From Rana temporaria (Eukaryota > Chordata > Amphibia > Anura > Ranidae): a DNA stretch of 64,000 bases. Positions 55,373 through 64,000 of the stretch are shown here, in pieces (within the stretch, counting starts at the first letter, position 1; each line of letters opens with the position of its first letter). The stretch covers positions 55,982,004 to 56,046,003 of the forward strand of contig NC_053492.1 of NCBI RefSeq assembly GCF_905171775.1. Reading direction: 5' to 3'. Under the pieces are notes generated by a model that saw only the letters and a program-made list of their open reading frames with translations, ran no database searches and had not been told where the DNA came from. Both the position numbers and the translations under genes were made by a program.

Positions 55373-55585
55373 AGTTTTGTTTAATTTAAATATCTATAGC
55401 GTGTGGCCAATGTGTATTTATTTGTACTGTTTTTATTTGATTGTGTAGGAAAGGGTTAGAACACTTGTAAGTTTTCTTATGGCTGTCAGTGTACAGTGTA
55501 TCTATTTGTCTTTATGACCATTGAGGTGATGAAAAATGTTTAACATAACATTACAATTGTCACCAAACCAAAAGGTGAGAGTTAA

Positions 55586-55815
55586 GCCCTGTACACGCGA
55601 TCGGAATTTCCGATGGAAAAAGTCAGATGGAATTTTTCCATCGGAAATTCTGACCGTGTGTATGCCCCATCGGATTTTTTGCATTTTTTTCCCATTTTTC
55701 CAGGAATTCCGTCGGAGTTTAGATAGAGAACATGTTCTCTTTTACTCCAAATGGAATTCTGACGAAATTCCAATGTGATTTGGGCCAGTCAAAAGTCCGA
55801 CCGTGTGTATGGGGC
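55586..55815. mobile_element. Miniature element (GCCCTGTACAC ends), TTAA duplication
   Basis: Its ends are GCCCTGTACACGCGATCGG and CCGACCGTGTGTATGGGGC. TTAA lies at 55582-55585 and 55816-55819. The inner arms are GGAATTTCCGATGGAAAAAG and its inverse. Confidence 0.82.
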
Positions 55816-55819
55816 TTAA

Positions 55820-56718
55820 CTCTTCCAAATGGGGACATCTGTTCCAGTTATAGTTATCCAATGTAAGAATGTTTCGATTTTTGTCGAGATTTCCTCTCAC
55901 AACCTGTTGTGTCTAAATAACAGGAAGCAAAAGCAAATATCCCCAGTGGGCAAATACATTTTTAACCCTTACCTCCTCTAATCAATATTAATAAAAAGGT
56001 TTAGTTTTAGATATACTTCTTTAAAAATAAACCAAAGAACACAAAGTTCCACCAAAATAAAGCCATTTAGTGTGCTCTGAAAGAACTGAGATGAGTGTCA
56101 TGTCAGAGATGTGGCTAAATATCTCAGAATCTTCCAATCCTTGGAAACTTTTTTTTTAATGTGTACACAATATATCTGATGCATTTCAGGGTTCAGATCA
56201 CATCTACAAAAATACACTGAACCATGTACTCATTTAAAGTTCCAGGCATTGAGCCCTGAAGAAGGGTTCAAATCCCCAAAACATGGTGGTAATGTCATAT
56301 ACACGTTTTCAAATAAATTTAAGATTTCTAACATTTGGAGATTTTACAGATCTTTCTTTATAACACTCTTCACCCATGCTACAGCCACCCTGCCTGTGCA
56401 ACTCTAGGGCCCCTCCACGAGTAGCCACAGAGAACCCTTTCCTACAAGGTCCAGAAGTAACTCATTCTCAACCAGAACGTTACAGAAGTGGGTTTGCTCC
56501 CAAAGCATATTAATGATGACACAGATAGAGGTGGAGAGAAGGTGTAATGTCTGTGTCATCCTTGGACTTTTCTCCAAGCATATAATGTGGTCAGGCAGGA
56601 GAGCCAAGGAAAGTTTCTGCTAATAAAACTGATACAAAGCTCATCTCCCCAGATTCTCTTATTCTTCTCCACTTAGGTTAATTTGTGTTCAGTTAAGTAT
56701 CTATTTTTTTTTCTTCAG
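55820..56718 (+). other. End of the putative first intron of gene B
   Basis: AT-rich, with a repeat-like word CCTGAAGAAGGGTTCAAATC at about 56259. It ends in a T-rich tract and TTCTTCAG (acceptor, 56711-56718). Confidence 0.5.
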
Positions 56719-56729
56719 GTTCTGCAGAC

Positions 56730-56912
56730 ATGTATTTAACCGATCCAGTTACAATTGTCCTCTCTGTCATCACTTGTGTTGTCCTGGCAATTTTTTGGCT
56801 CAGTGAGAAGAAAAAAAATCATCCAAATTATCCTCCTGGACCACCACGCTTGCCTATTATTGGAAATATGCACATTATAAATATGAATAAACCTTATAAA
56901 ACATTTCACGAG
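56730..56912 (+). CDS. CYP2 (CYP2K-like) gene B, first coding exon
   Basis: 61 codons from ATG (56730) to a GTAAGA donor at 56913, phase 0. Residues ~6-24 (PVTIVLSVITCVVLAIFWL) are the hydrophobic membrane anchor. A charged stop-transfer stretch EKKKN follows, then the proline-rich hinge YPPGPPRLPIIGN, which P450s need for folding. The exon ends KPYKTFHE, exactly where CYP2 exon 1 normally ends. The start is chosen because it is the only ATG before the anchor and lies 11 nt after a strong splice acceptor. The protein would be anchored in the endoplasmic reticulum with its catalytic domain in the cytosol. Confidence 0.93.
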
Positions 56913-57931
56913 GTAAGATCTTGCTTAGTTAAAGTTAATAGCTTTCCGCTTACCAATTTTTATTTTTTTTTGAAAAGCCTATGGCGTGTGAACACACCCA
57001 AAAACTCCACCCAGTGCAGAAAAAATGTGCACACACATAAAGAGTGTTCACAAAAACGTGCAGACGGGTGCAACGTCAAGTGGTCCTCCTGTGAAGAGGG
57101 ACCCAAACCCTGATCCCCCGGGGCGTTAGGCTCCAGACGGGGACTGAGGTACTGTGGTCTGAGCAACCAAAGCCGACACGGACCCAACTTCCTCGGAGGG
57201 ACTGCCGAAACAGAACCCTCCCAGTACTAGGTGGGGCTCCCCCAAAGGGAGACCCCATGAGAGCAAGTGAACTAAGCCAGAAGGCCATGTCCACCTACTC
57301 CCAAGACGTTCAGGGCTGGCCCGAGGACCGGCACCCTAATAATCTCACAGTGAACAAAACGTGCACAAACAAAAATAAGACAAAAACATGACAAACGTAG
57401 GCTTAAAATAAAAGAAAGTGGGGGAGGGATAGTGGAGAGGAGAGTGAAGAAGTGGTCATTGTGGTGTACAATGACCAGGCCCTCCGGCCAGGAATAAAAC
57501 ATTTCTCCGGTCCTAGCCAAAAGGCCCGGCCCAGGAGGCAGGTGCTAAAAAAAGCGTGTATCTGGTGCAGTGACCGTGGTATCTTAAATCAATTTGTCCC
57601 TCACACACAGTGATCTTCAGATACCCCTGGACTGCCACTCCAGGGGCACCTGCACCAAAGGCTTTTCGTTCCATATCCGACCCCCCGACCGGCCAGTGCA
57701 GCCCTCCACCCCTGCCAGCTAGAGAGCCCTTCAAGGTTTTCTTGGGGAGGACTGCCGCTCAGGTAGCAGCCTCCACCAATACTAGCCCCTCCAGACCCTC
57801 CGTCAACCCGGCGGATTTGCATGGTCCTGCCCCGTCCTGTTTTTAATGAAGAATACATTATTATTACGGAATAAAGTATATTGGAGTGGGCAGAGGCACA
57901 GGCTACTGTCGGAAAATCACACTCATGGAGT
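56913..57931 (+). other. Intron after coding exon 1 of gene B, repeat-rich
   Basis: Includes sequence at 57625-57680 (CCCCTGGACTGCCACTCCAG) that also occurs at about 44768-44790, so part of it is a dispersed repeat. The class is not known to me. Confidence 0.45.
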
Positions 57932-57936
57932 GTCTT

Positions 57937-58645
57937 TGTCAGGAACCAAGTACTTACCGAGACCAAGATGCAGAGGGTGGCTCACCTTTACGACCAAGCG
58001 CGCCCACCCCTGGGGTTGAAACAGGAGGCAGAAGCACGAGGCGGTACCGGTGCCAGCGGAGAAGCGGTGCTTGAAGGTGGTAGTAGCAGACAGCAGTAGC
58101 TTCAGTGTGGCTGCAGCCGGAAACAGGAAACAAACGGTGACAGGCCAGGGATACAGGTACGGATCTGGTTCAGGAAGCAGGCAAGGTAAGTCCAGGATAC
58201 AAGCCGAGGTTCAAGGGACGGAGACAGCAGCGGATCCGGGTCACAAGCCAAAGGTTCAAGGGCAGGAGAAAACAACAGGGTCCAGGTCACAAGCCAAAAG
58301 GTCGGGGTCAGGAGAGTTCAACAGAATGGTGAGGCAAGCCGAGGTCAAGTTCCAGGAGAGAGCTGAGTCGGAAGGAATTCCAAAGGTAAAGGTTTCCAGG
58401 AAACAGGTAACAAGTCACAAGCTGATGATAAACCAGCAACCTGTCTTCAGACAGGGGCTGGTTTAAATAGGGCGGTCATGCCTGTGATTGGTCCCGAGTG
58501 GTCACGCGCCCGTGCACGCGCTCGTGCACGCGCCGGGCCAACGCGCCATGCGCGCGCATGCGCACACGCCTGAAGAGCCCAGACAAGCGATGGGAGACCA
58601 ATCTGCCACGTACGTACTGGGGTCCACGGAGCTGGGGCCCTGACA
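57937..58645. mobile_element. Solo LTR candidate, 709 bp, duplication GTCTT
   Basis: It starts TGTCAGGAACCAAGTAC and ends GGGGCCCTGACA, TG..CA ends with a short inverted TGTCAGG/CCTGACA. GTCTT lies at 57932-57936 and 58646-58650. It has no coding content. It has a CG-rich right part with alternating GCGCG/TGCGC words at 58505-58570. Confidence 0.8.
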
Positions 58646-58651
58646 GTCTTA

Positions 58652-59031
58652 TGCCGCATACACATGACCGTTTTTTATGACGAGAAAAATGCAATTTTTT
58701 AAATTGGTTGTGAAAACGGTGTATGCTCCAGAGCATTTTTCTCAACGAGAAAAATGCCCGTTAAAAAACGTTGTGAAAAATGGTTGTGTGTAGGCTTTAA
58801 CGAGGGGGAAAAAAACGCCTGTGCTCAGAAGCTAGTTATGAGCCATTCGAATGGAACTTCCCCTTTATAGTGCCGTTGTACGTGTTGTTGTAGGTCACCA
58901 CGCTTTGCTAGAGCATTTTTTTTCACGAACGTGTGTACGCAAGGCAGGCTTGAGAGGAATCACGACAAATCACATCGAGAAAAACGTAGGTTTTTTTGCA
59001 TGACATGAAAAACGGTCGTGTGTACGCGGCA
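58652..59031. mobile_element. Miniature element (TGCCGCATACACATGACCG ends), TA target
   Basis: Its left end TGCCGCATACACATGACCG pairs with the right end CGGTCGTGTGTACGCGGCA. It is flanked by TA on both sides. The interior repeats AACGGT/ACCGTT and AAAAATGC words. Confidence 0.78.
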
Positions 59032-59033
59032 TA

Positions 59034-59935
59034 AGAATTCTAAGAAGAGGCAAGTTGATAGGTTATCATTCATTGGCATAATTATCACCATAACAGGGAC
59101 TGAGTTTCTGAGCTCTGCATAGTGCTCCTTTTCTTTTCATTTATCCCTGAGACCCAGCCGGAAACGCTGCTGTAGACATGTCCTGGGTGATTGATCTCCG
59201 GCTCAAAAGTACCCACATAGTTCCAGTGCTAACATTTTATGGCAGAGAAAGTAATGGGACCAGCAGAGTGCCTCCTCCCATTTTCGCTCTCTGGACATAA
59301 CCACTGACAATAATGATTTTGCTTTAATAACCACTTTTTTTTACAGACATTGATCATCCAGTTGGCCCAGGCAAAGTATTGTTGCCATTAATGCAGTTTG
59401 CCAGTATAGTCTCCTGTATTTGGTAAATCAAGCTTTATTACTGCCCACTGCTCTTTAGGCGACCTTGCTACTGTTTATGCTGATCTGGATGCCAAATGTC
59501 ATCTTATGCCTAGTCCTTATTACTAATTACTCTGCATGCTAAAATGTGTTATTGCCTTTGTAATCCATTTTCTAGCTTGACTCGTTACCTGCCATATTGG
59601 ATGACAATATATTAATTTTGCCTTTACTAACTAGTTGAGTGTCTGTTTGTACATTGAATTAATGTTGTATTAATTAGGGTGTAATCTTAATGGTTACCAG
59701 ATATTAGTTTCAGTGATTTTCTGTGGCATTGCATGCTTTGTACACTCAATCTAGTGTTTCAGAGGGGCTGAAGTTCTTAAAGAGGTTGAGGCAAATAACA
59801 GAGGACCCGTTTTAACCAGCAGCTTTAAATATTTTACTTTTTAATGAAGAAGTCCTTTGTGCCACTATACAGTATACTAAACAATTCTTAGATATACAAT
59901 ATATCATGAAAATTCTTTTTTTTTACATTTTTCAG
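59034..59935 (+). other. Intron 1 (coding numbering) of gene B, right part
   Basis: AT-rich sequence with no repeat recognised. It ends in TTTTTTTTACATTTTTCAG, a strong acceptor. Confidence 0.5.
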
Positions 59936-60098
59936 CTAGCTGAGAAATATGGCTCAGTGTACAGTCTACAGATAGGACCTGAGAAGATGGTCATATTGTG
60001 TGGCTATAAGACGGTAAAAGATGCGTTGGTCAACTACGCTGAGGAGTTTTCTGGAAGACCACTTGTGCCAGTTTTTATAGAGTCAAACAAGGGACACG
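59936..60098 (+). CDS. CYP2 (CYP2K-like) gene B, exon 2
   Basis: Exactly 163 bp, the standard CYP2 exon 2 length, starting in phase 0 after CAG at 59935 and ending in phase 1 before GT at 60099. The sequence reads LAEKYGSVYSLQIGPEKMV, then GYKTVKDALVNYAEEFSGRP and ends FIESNKGHG. This matches the region after the proline-rich hinge up to the B helix of CYP2 enzymes, including the GYxxVKxALVxxxEEFxxRP block. There is no disruption. Exons 3-9 must lie beyond the right edge of the window. The neighbouring intron begins with transposon sequence within about 50 bp. Confidence 0.93.
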
Positions 60099-60139
60099 GT
60101 ATTTATACATTATTTAATCTGATCTTTTTATGACCAGTT

Positions 60140-61371
60140 TAGCATACAGTTTAGCATACAGAGAACATACCAAAGGGGTAGCAATGGGCACTTCCTGTGC
60201 TCCCTTGTATGCAAATTTATATCTGGGGGTATGGAACCTTATCTGGACCATGTGCTCTGAAGGCACAGGTTCATAGATAACCTGTTCATCATATGGACCG
60301 GCACCGAGCAACTCCTCAGAGAGTTCATTGGACTCCTCAACATCAATTCATTTAATTTACACTTTACGTTCAACTTTGACCCCTGTAGCATCTCCTTTCT
60401 TGACCTTCAAATCATTAAAAATAGCTCCTAACAACTTGCAACGGATCTTTTCATAAACCCACAGCAGGCAACACACTGTTGCACGCCTCTAGCTCTCCTT
60501 CTCGTCCTCTGGTACACAGTATTCCATACGCCCAATGTTGGAGATTGAGGCGTAACTGCACAGAGGACTGGGATTTTTTCAAACAGGCTGATGCACTTCG
60601 CAGACAGCTGCTGGCCCAGGGATATAGTAGCACTAATTTAAGAAAGGCTTTTACCAAGGCTTTTTCCCGTAGAAGACAGTCTTTGGTCTATGGTTGCCCA
60701 CGTTTTGAACGGCCCTCAACCGTGAAAATTGTTACGAAATTCTCAACCCATCACAGCCAATTGCGAAACATACTATCTGAGCATTGGCATTTACTAACTG
60801 ATCATCATATCTTGGGCAAACATGTCAGGTCCACTCCTGAACCTGTTTTCCACCATCAGGGACAAACTAACAATGAACCACTACAAGGCTCATCCTAAAC
60901 GATCGGATCGCCCCCGTGGGACTTACCAATGCGGCCACTGCGATCTGTGTCCCTGGATCCTAGAAGGACTGACCTGTATACTCCCTAATGGTGACATTTT
61001 CTCCCCCCGCCAATTTGCCGATTGCGGTACTAGAGGGGTGATCTATCTCATGACATGTGCCTGTAAGGCGTTCTACGTGGATAAAAGGATAAGAGAGATG
61101 CGTCAGAGACTTGGTGACCATTTATATCATTCAAAAAATGGCAAATTGACTATGGTGGGATGCCATGTAGGCATCCACCATAGATTTCAATTTGATGTAG
61201 TCAAATTTGATGTCCTTGACGTTGTTCAGGAAGACCCGCGTGATGGAGACTGGGACCGCAAAATCCTAAGACGCAAGTCTCTTTGGATCGAACGACTCCA
61301 TGCCCTAACACCCCCGGGACTGAATGAAGCACATTCATACAAATATTTTCTGTAGAAAGTTACTCTGCTAC
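60140..61371 (+). pseudogene. Penelope-like retroelement: reverse transcriptase remnant plus GIY-YIG endonuclease
   Basis: In intron 2 of gene B. First a frame-shifted reverse-transcriptase part: REHTKGVAMGTSCAP and ANLYLGVWNLIW (60150-60240), then RFIDNLFIIW at about 60270, where the usual YxDD box reads FIDN, so it is inactive. Further pieces (LRRNCTEDWDFFKQADAL, 60479-60898) are the thumb/linker. The last frame (60822-61355, 177 codons) is open and holds a cysteine cluster CGHCDLC followed by the GIY-YIG nuclease fold: GVIYLMTCACKAFYVDKR, then arginines and a DHLY. The second half of the motif is altered (FYVDK in place of YxGK). A Penelope-like element uses this nuclease for integration. 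The solo LTR at 61377 sits in its 3' end. Confidence 0.88.
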
Positions 61372-61376
61372 CCCCA

Positions 61377-61969
61377 TGTCAGGAAAGATTCCATCCGCTG
61401 GTGATATCTATCATTTGGCATGCAGTACTGAGGTCCACCAGCAGGTGTCTCCTGACAGCACCTTTTGCGCTCAGGTGTGACTTGAGGCCAATTACAGGGA
61501 ATTACCTTGCCCTGGTATCATCCTCCTGCCCTGATCTGTACCTGCTGCCTGATTATCTGAACCTGTTCCTGAAATCTGCTACCTGAGTTCCTGATCCTGT
61601 CTCCCTGTCCTGACCATCCATCCTCTCCCCGTGTTCCTTACCCCATCTGCTGATCTCCAGGTGTATGACCTTGGCCTGGCTATCATTTATGTTTCTGGAA
61701 TATCCCTTTGTCCATCTGCCGAATCTGCTGTATATGACCCTGGCCTGGCTATTGTTTATGATTCCTGCATTTCCCATTTATTGTACATATCTGTCTGTTG
61801 TTATTTGTGGGTCTCTGTCTGTTGGTTGGTTTGTTGCACTGTGTCATATTGGAGGTGGTTGTATTTATATTATTCACTTACCTAAATAAATCATTATATT
61901 TTCACTTATATGTGTTTGGTGTTCCTCTGTTGCTAGCCACACAGTTCTGGTCACACCTGGTACATTACA
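61377..61969. mobile_element. Solo LTR candidate, 593 bp, duplication CCCCA
   Basis: It starts TGTCAGGAAAGATTCC and ends CACACCTGGTACATTACA. CCCCA lies at 61372-61376 and 61970-61974. AATAAA at about 61884-61889 suits an LTR polyadenylation signal. Two related ~70-bp stretches (TATGACCTTGGCCTGGCTAT and TATGACCCTGGCCTGGCTAT) repeat inside. Confidence 0.82.
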
Positions 61970-61974
61970 CCCCA

Positions 61975-63039
61975 TGTCTAATCAAGCTTCTCTTGCTCCT
62001 CGCAATTTAATTGTACTACCTGACCCATCTCATGCTAATCATTTCCCTTTCTTTCTTCCCCTTTTCCTCCCCCCCCCCACACCCCCACACCTTGCCTCCT
62101 TAGCTACTGGCTGGTCAGCAGATCCTGCTCGAATTTTGGTGCATAATAAACATATAGGTTATGCCTTGTGTTTTCAAATATCTGTGTCTTACAGGTTAAA
62201 CCTTCATCCTGTTTTGACCCTTTGTTGGTGAGACTCATATGACTGTTATAAATGTATCTTGTATTTATGAATGCAATTGTTCGACTATCTGTACAGTAAG
62301 GTGCTCTCCGGTTGCTGGCAGACCCTTACCCTCCATCCGGATTCACCACACTTACTGTTGTCTTTATACTGTTGTCTTTGGTCAGTACCACCCATCACTT
62401 CTCTCCTATGACGCTCAGCGTCATACCAGCGAGTCCTGCGCGTGCACCTGAATTTTTTCTTAGCGCATGCGCAGTGGAAGCGAAGGGCCTGATGACGTAG
62501 GCGCCCAGCGACGGCTGCTGGGGTGCTTACGTCATATGGGTCGGAGGATACAAAGGGTGGACTCTGACCGCCCTTAGTGTGGACGGCGGAGACCCGGGAT
62601 CTTGCAGTATTTATGTGAGCATCAGGTATGCTTCCCTTACTCTTGCAATCATGTCTATGCCTTTTGATCCCAGTATGCTTCAGTGATGGTGCGCCCAGCC
62701 CCCAATCTCCCCCCCTGTCCCTATACCCTGGGGGTTTGGGCTCACCATGCACTGGGTTGGCTCTTCCATACTTTGCTAAGTACTGTTACCTCTGTACCTT
62801 AGATTCACTGGAGGGAAGCTTACACACCTTCTTTGTGTGTCAGGCCTGATTCATTGGCCTAGCCAACGCTGACCTTGTGGACATCCTCAATTAGCGTGGT
62901 GATCCCGGTGTTATTAAATATTATAGATCGCAGCAAAGGGTGGGTAGTTACTTTTAATGTGGTACTTGTGCCTACAATCATAGAGGTGTCCCCACATATT
63001 TTCCACATCACTAGCACAAACTTGGGGTCCCGGATTCAA
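61975..63039 (+). other. Intron 2 of gene B, probably further retroelement sequence
   Basis: It continues from the Penelope-like 3' end. It has a GC-rich part at about 62400-62600 with TGACGCTCAGCGTCA. No domain recognised. Confidence 0.4.
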
Positions 63040-63480
63040 CTCTTGCTCTCCCTTTCCCATCCCAAACCCCCCTCCCACTCCATATTTTTCTACTTATTTT
63101 TCCATCTTGCTTTCTTTTTTTCCCCTCTCCCCCTTTTTTCTGCACCCCTGTTTCCCTTTTCCTCTCTTCCCCCTTCCTTATTTCCATCGCTTTCCTCCCC
63201 CCTTCCCCTTACTTTCCTTCCTCCCCCCATCTCCCTTTTTCCTTCTGCTTAATCTGCTTTCCCCCTCCCGTTCCTCCCCCTCCCCCTTTCCCTTTCTCTC
63301 CTTTATCAACATTTCTCAATCTTCTTCCTCTTTTTACCATTCTCCCTTTTTCTTCTCTTTGTATTACTATTCCCATTCCTCCCCTCCCTCACGTTCACCT
63401 CCTTAGCCTTTTCCCTTCTCCCCTCCCCCCCATTTTCTCTTCCCCCTTCTTTCTTCCTTCCCTTTCCTTTTTTCTTTACC
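63040..63480. repeat. Polypyrimidine tract, about 440 bp
   Basis: Almost only C and T on the + strand, with runs such as CCCCCC and TTTTTT and few purines. Long frames here (Phe/Ser/Pro) are artefacts. Confidence 0.9.
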
Positions 63481-63619
63481 CATACACCTTTGAATTGCCG
63501 CTTACCATGTGTTATATATAATATATATACCTTCTAGTACCGTCACACAACCTCCCGTGTCCGTACCCTTTGGGTGTCCCATAATTGCCAAATACAGCCC
63601 ATCGGGCTTCCCTGAGTGA

Positions 63620-63999
63620 GGCCCCATACACACGAGAGGATTTCAGAGGATTTCTATGCGATGGCGTGTACACACCATCGCATTGAAATCCGCGCTGAAA
63701 TCCTCTGCCGATGACGTGTCGCCGCTATTATGACGCGGCGACGGGCGCGACGCTGTCATATAAGGAATTCCACGCATGCGTCAAATCATTACGACGCGTC
63801 CGGGGAATCCCTTTAGACGGATGGATCCGGTAAGTCTGTACAGACGAGCGGATCCATCCGTTGGGATGGATTCCAGCAGATGGATTTGTTGAGCATGTCA
63901 GCAAATATCCATCTGCTGGAAATCCATCCCAGGATCTATCCGCAGAAACCCATTTGATGGGATTTATCTGCGGATAGATTCTATGGTGTGTATGGGGCC
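63620..63999. mobile_element. Palindromic miniature element (GGCCCCATACACAC ends), inverted relative of 33430-33920
   Basis: It starts GGCCCCATACACACGAGAGG and ends GTGTGTATGGGGCC at the window edge. The central blocks GGCGACGGGCGCGACGC and ATAAGGAATTCCACGCATGC are shared, inverted, with the copy at 33430. Confidence 0.85.
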
Positions 64000-64000
64000 T

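Noticed and set aside
63107..63406. Open frames of Phe/Ser/Pro in the right part of the window
   Set aside because: Artefact of the polypyrimidine tract.

Overview
This is vertebrate nuclear DNA, almost certainly from a ranid frog (Rana/Lithobates group). The vertebrate call rests on cytochrome P450 family 2 exons with canonical exon sizes and GT/AG borders. The frog call rests on recognised interspersed repeats: the 7.1-7.9 kb repeat with three copies here, hAT and Harbinger miniature elements, L1/Tx1-type LINEs, a Penelope-like element and Tc1. The genus is an inference. No rRNA, tRNA or CRISPR was seen.

Host genes. All host exons lie on the + strand and belong to a tandem CYP2 (CYP2K-like) cluster. 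Gene A ends here: exon 8 (628-769) and exon 9 (3455-3633), which carries the heme-thiolate cysteine. Gene B starts here: coding exon 1 (56730-56912) and exon 2 (59936-60098). Between them is one isolated CYP2 exon 6 (31546-31687), exactly 142 bp with both splice sites, the remnant of a third paralogue. A promoter-like module occurs four times (11.9, 12.5, 19.0 and 48.9 kb). Only the 48.9 kb copy has both a TATA box and a splice donor, so it is proposed as gene B's promoter plus a non-coding first exon.

Mobile DNA fills most of the rest. 7.9-11.5 kb: a two-gene Harbinger element lodged between two pieces of an L1. 11.5-18.7 kb: a roughly 20-bp minisatellite repeatedly broken by insertions. 22.0-23.3 kb: a GA-rich minisatellite with a 231-bp higher-order unit. 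23.9-28.3 kb: a 1-kb element of a family with TGTAGCG ends, split by a young LTR retrotransposon. 28.7-34.3 kb: miniature elements and a Tc1 fragment around the orphan exon. 34.3-40.6 kb: an L1 holding a deeply nested stack. 43.7-48.2 kb: a minus-strand L1 with decayed ORF1 and ORF2. 54.5-55.4 kb: a 5'-truncated L1. 57.9-62.0 kb: two solo LTRs and a Penelope-like element in the introns of gene B.

The outstanding item is the LTR element at 24948-28288. It has no pol gene. Its single open 610-codon frame joins a Gag (SAP-like start, SCAN-like capsid, one CCHC knuckle) to the C-terminal half of HEXIM, the 7SK RNA-binding inhibitor of P-TEFb. The LTRs differ at two places, a 5-bp target duplication is intact, and a related repeat in the same window shows the empty site. 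This looks like a recent, probably trans-mobilised retrotransposon that has captured a host transcription-elongation regulator.
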